Origin: Nevskia sp.
GTDB lineage: Bacteria > Pseudomonadota > Gammaproteobacteria > Nevskiales > Nevskiaceae
DNA length: 64,000 nucleotides
Reading direction: 5' to 3'
NCBI GenBank assembly: GCA_021732745.1
Contig: JAKFUK010000005.1
Location: forward strand, 1-64,000
Below are positions 63,584-64,000 of this stretch, one piece after another. The translations under genes and the position numbers were made by a program. Below the pieces are notes generated by a model. It ran no database searches, was not told the origin of the DNA, and saw nothing but the letters and a program-made list of their open reading frames with translations. How positions within the stretch are numbered: the first letter of the stretch is position 1; the number at the start of each line of letters is the position of its first letter.

Positions 63584-64000
63584 ATGCTGGAACAAGGACG
63601 TAAGCTCGCCACTGCCGCAATCCTGGGTTTCGCTGTCGCCGCATCATCGGCGCAAGCCGGTGCCTGGACGCAGAAGGATGGCGGTGCCTATCAGAAGCTG
63701 TCATTCAACTATTTTTCCAGCGACGAAGCCTTCGGCGCACCGGCCCCGGGTTTCGAGCAGTTCGACGATCGCAACCTCACCTATTACGGTGAATTCGGCC
63801 TGCGCGACGACCTCACCCTGTTCACCTCGGTAGCTGGAAAATCGCTGGAAAGCCGCAGCGGCGGTGAAACCTTCAAGACCACCGGCATCGGCGATCTCGA
63901 TCTGGGCCTGCGCTACAACCTGGTCAGTTCCAGCTATCAACTTTCGACCGCCCTGCTGTTCAAGGCCCCGTATTTCTACGGCGAAAACGATGAAGTTCCG
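63584..64000 (+). CDS. outer-membrane-type protein, partial (runs off the window)
   Basis: The last 417 bases are open to the window edge (139 codons). The start MLEQGRKLATAAILGFAVAA with SSAQA|GAW is a signal peptide, and the mature part has alternating strands (GAYQKLSFNYFSSDE, LTYYGEFGLRDDLTLFTSVAG, IGDLDLGLRYNLVSSSYQLSTALLFKAPYF, given in short parts) as in beta-barrel proteins. An in-frame ATG 27 codons earlier (63503) is also possible. The function cannot be told from this part. Confidence 0.7.
   Translation, partial: MLEQGRKLATAAILGFAVAASSAQAGAWTQKDGGAYQKLSFNYFSSDEAFGAPAPGFEQFDDRNLTYYGEFGLRDDLTLFTSVAGKSLESRSGGETFKTTGIGDLDLGLRYNLVSSSYQLSTALLFKAPYFYGENDEVP

Overview
The window is GC-rich chromosomal DNA of a gammaproteobacterium. 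The yicC-gmk-rpoZ-spoT-ridA-recG and ftsYEX-rpoH gene orders, bioBFD with a BirA-type operator, and a CYP153-type alkane hydroxylase with its ferredoxin fit the Nevskiales/Solimonadaceae group (Nevskia, Solimonas, Hydrocarboniphaga and relatives). That placement is inference from gene content, not a computed phylogeny. Almost everything is housekeeping and chromosomally stable. The accessory parts are three toxin-antitoxin pairs, one MITE-like insertion and four intergenic inverted repeats of one family.

Layout. 1-125: end of a 5S rRNA gene and its terminator. 362-2475: acyl-CoA dehydrogenase and glutaminyl-peptide cyclotransferase, both minus. 2505-9218: yicC, gmk, rpoZ, spoT, ridA, recG (stringent response, nucleotide metabolism, repair). 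9234-11890: two small membrane proteins, a DMT-type transporter, ubiA and a secreted esterase. 11887-15581: comF diverging from bioB-bioF-bioD across a BirA-like dyad. 15767-24642: a full cytochrome c oxidase cluster, with structural genes coxB (with a cytochrome c domain), coxA, ctaE, assembly factors ctaG, surf1, an SCO-like protein, heme A synthesis genes ctaA and ctaB, and two very small membrane proteins. 25694-32063 (minus): thiD-thiE-hemL-ftsY-ftsE-ftsX run head to tail, then rpoH behind its own control region.

32064-38600: a DnaA-box-bearing gap, mtgA, a TRIC-type channel, an amidohydrolase, the MITE region beside metF, then ahcY behind an SAH riboswitch. 38601-43900: ppc, a higBA pair, and CYP153 plus ferredoxin. 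43917-51818: a TPR protein, metK, a redoxin, glutathione reductase and exbB-exbD-tonB. 52018-54498: gapA and pgk separated by a long inverted repeat. 54569-61121: a MoxR ATPase and its vWA partner, separated by lemA and two TPM-domain genes, a secreted protein, a parDE-like pair and an AlkA-family glycosylase. 61240-64000: a MAPEG protein, a SanA-like protein, a RES-Xre toxin-antitoxin pair, and the start of an outer-membrane-type protein cut by the window edge.

The strongest regulatory signals are these: (1) a perfect CIRCE operator overlapping a sigma-E-like promoter ahead of rpoH, which would link the HrcA, envelope-stress and sigma-32 responses; (2) an SAH riboswitch ahead of ahcY with a compensatory base-pair change; (3) a 10-base word shared by the ahcY and metK upstream regions; (4) a BirA-like dyad shared by bioB and comF. 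No complete IS, prophage, CRISPR array, tRNA or novel defence locus was found.
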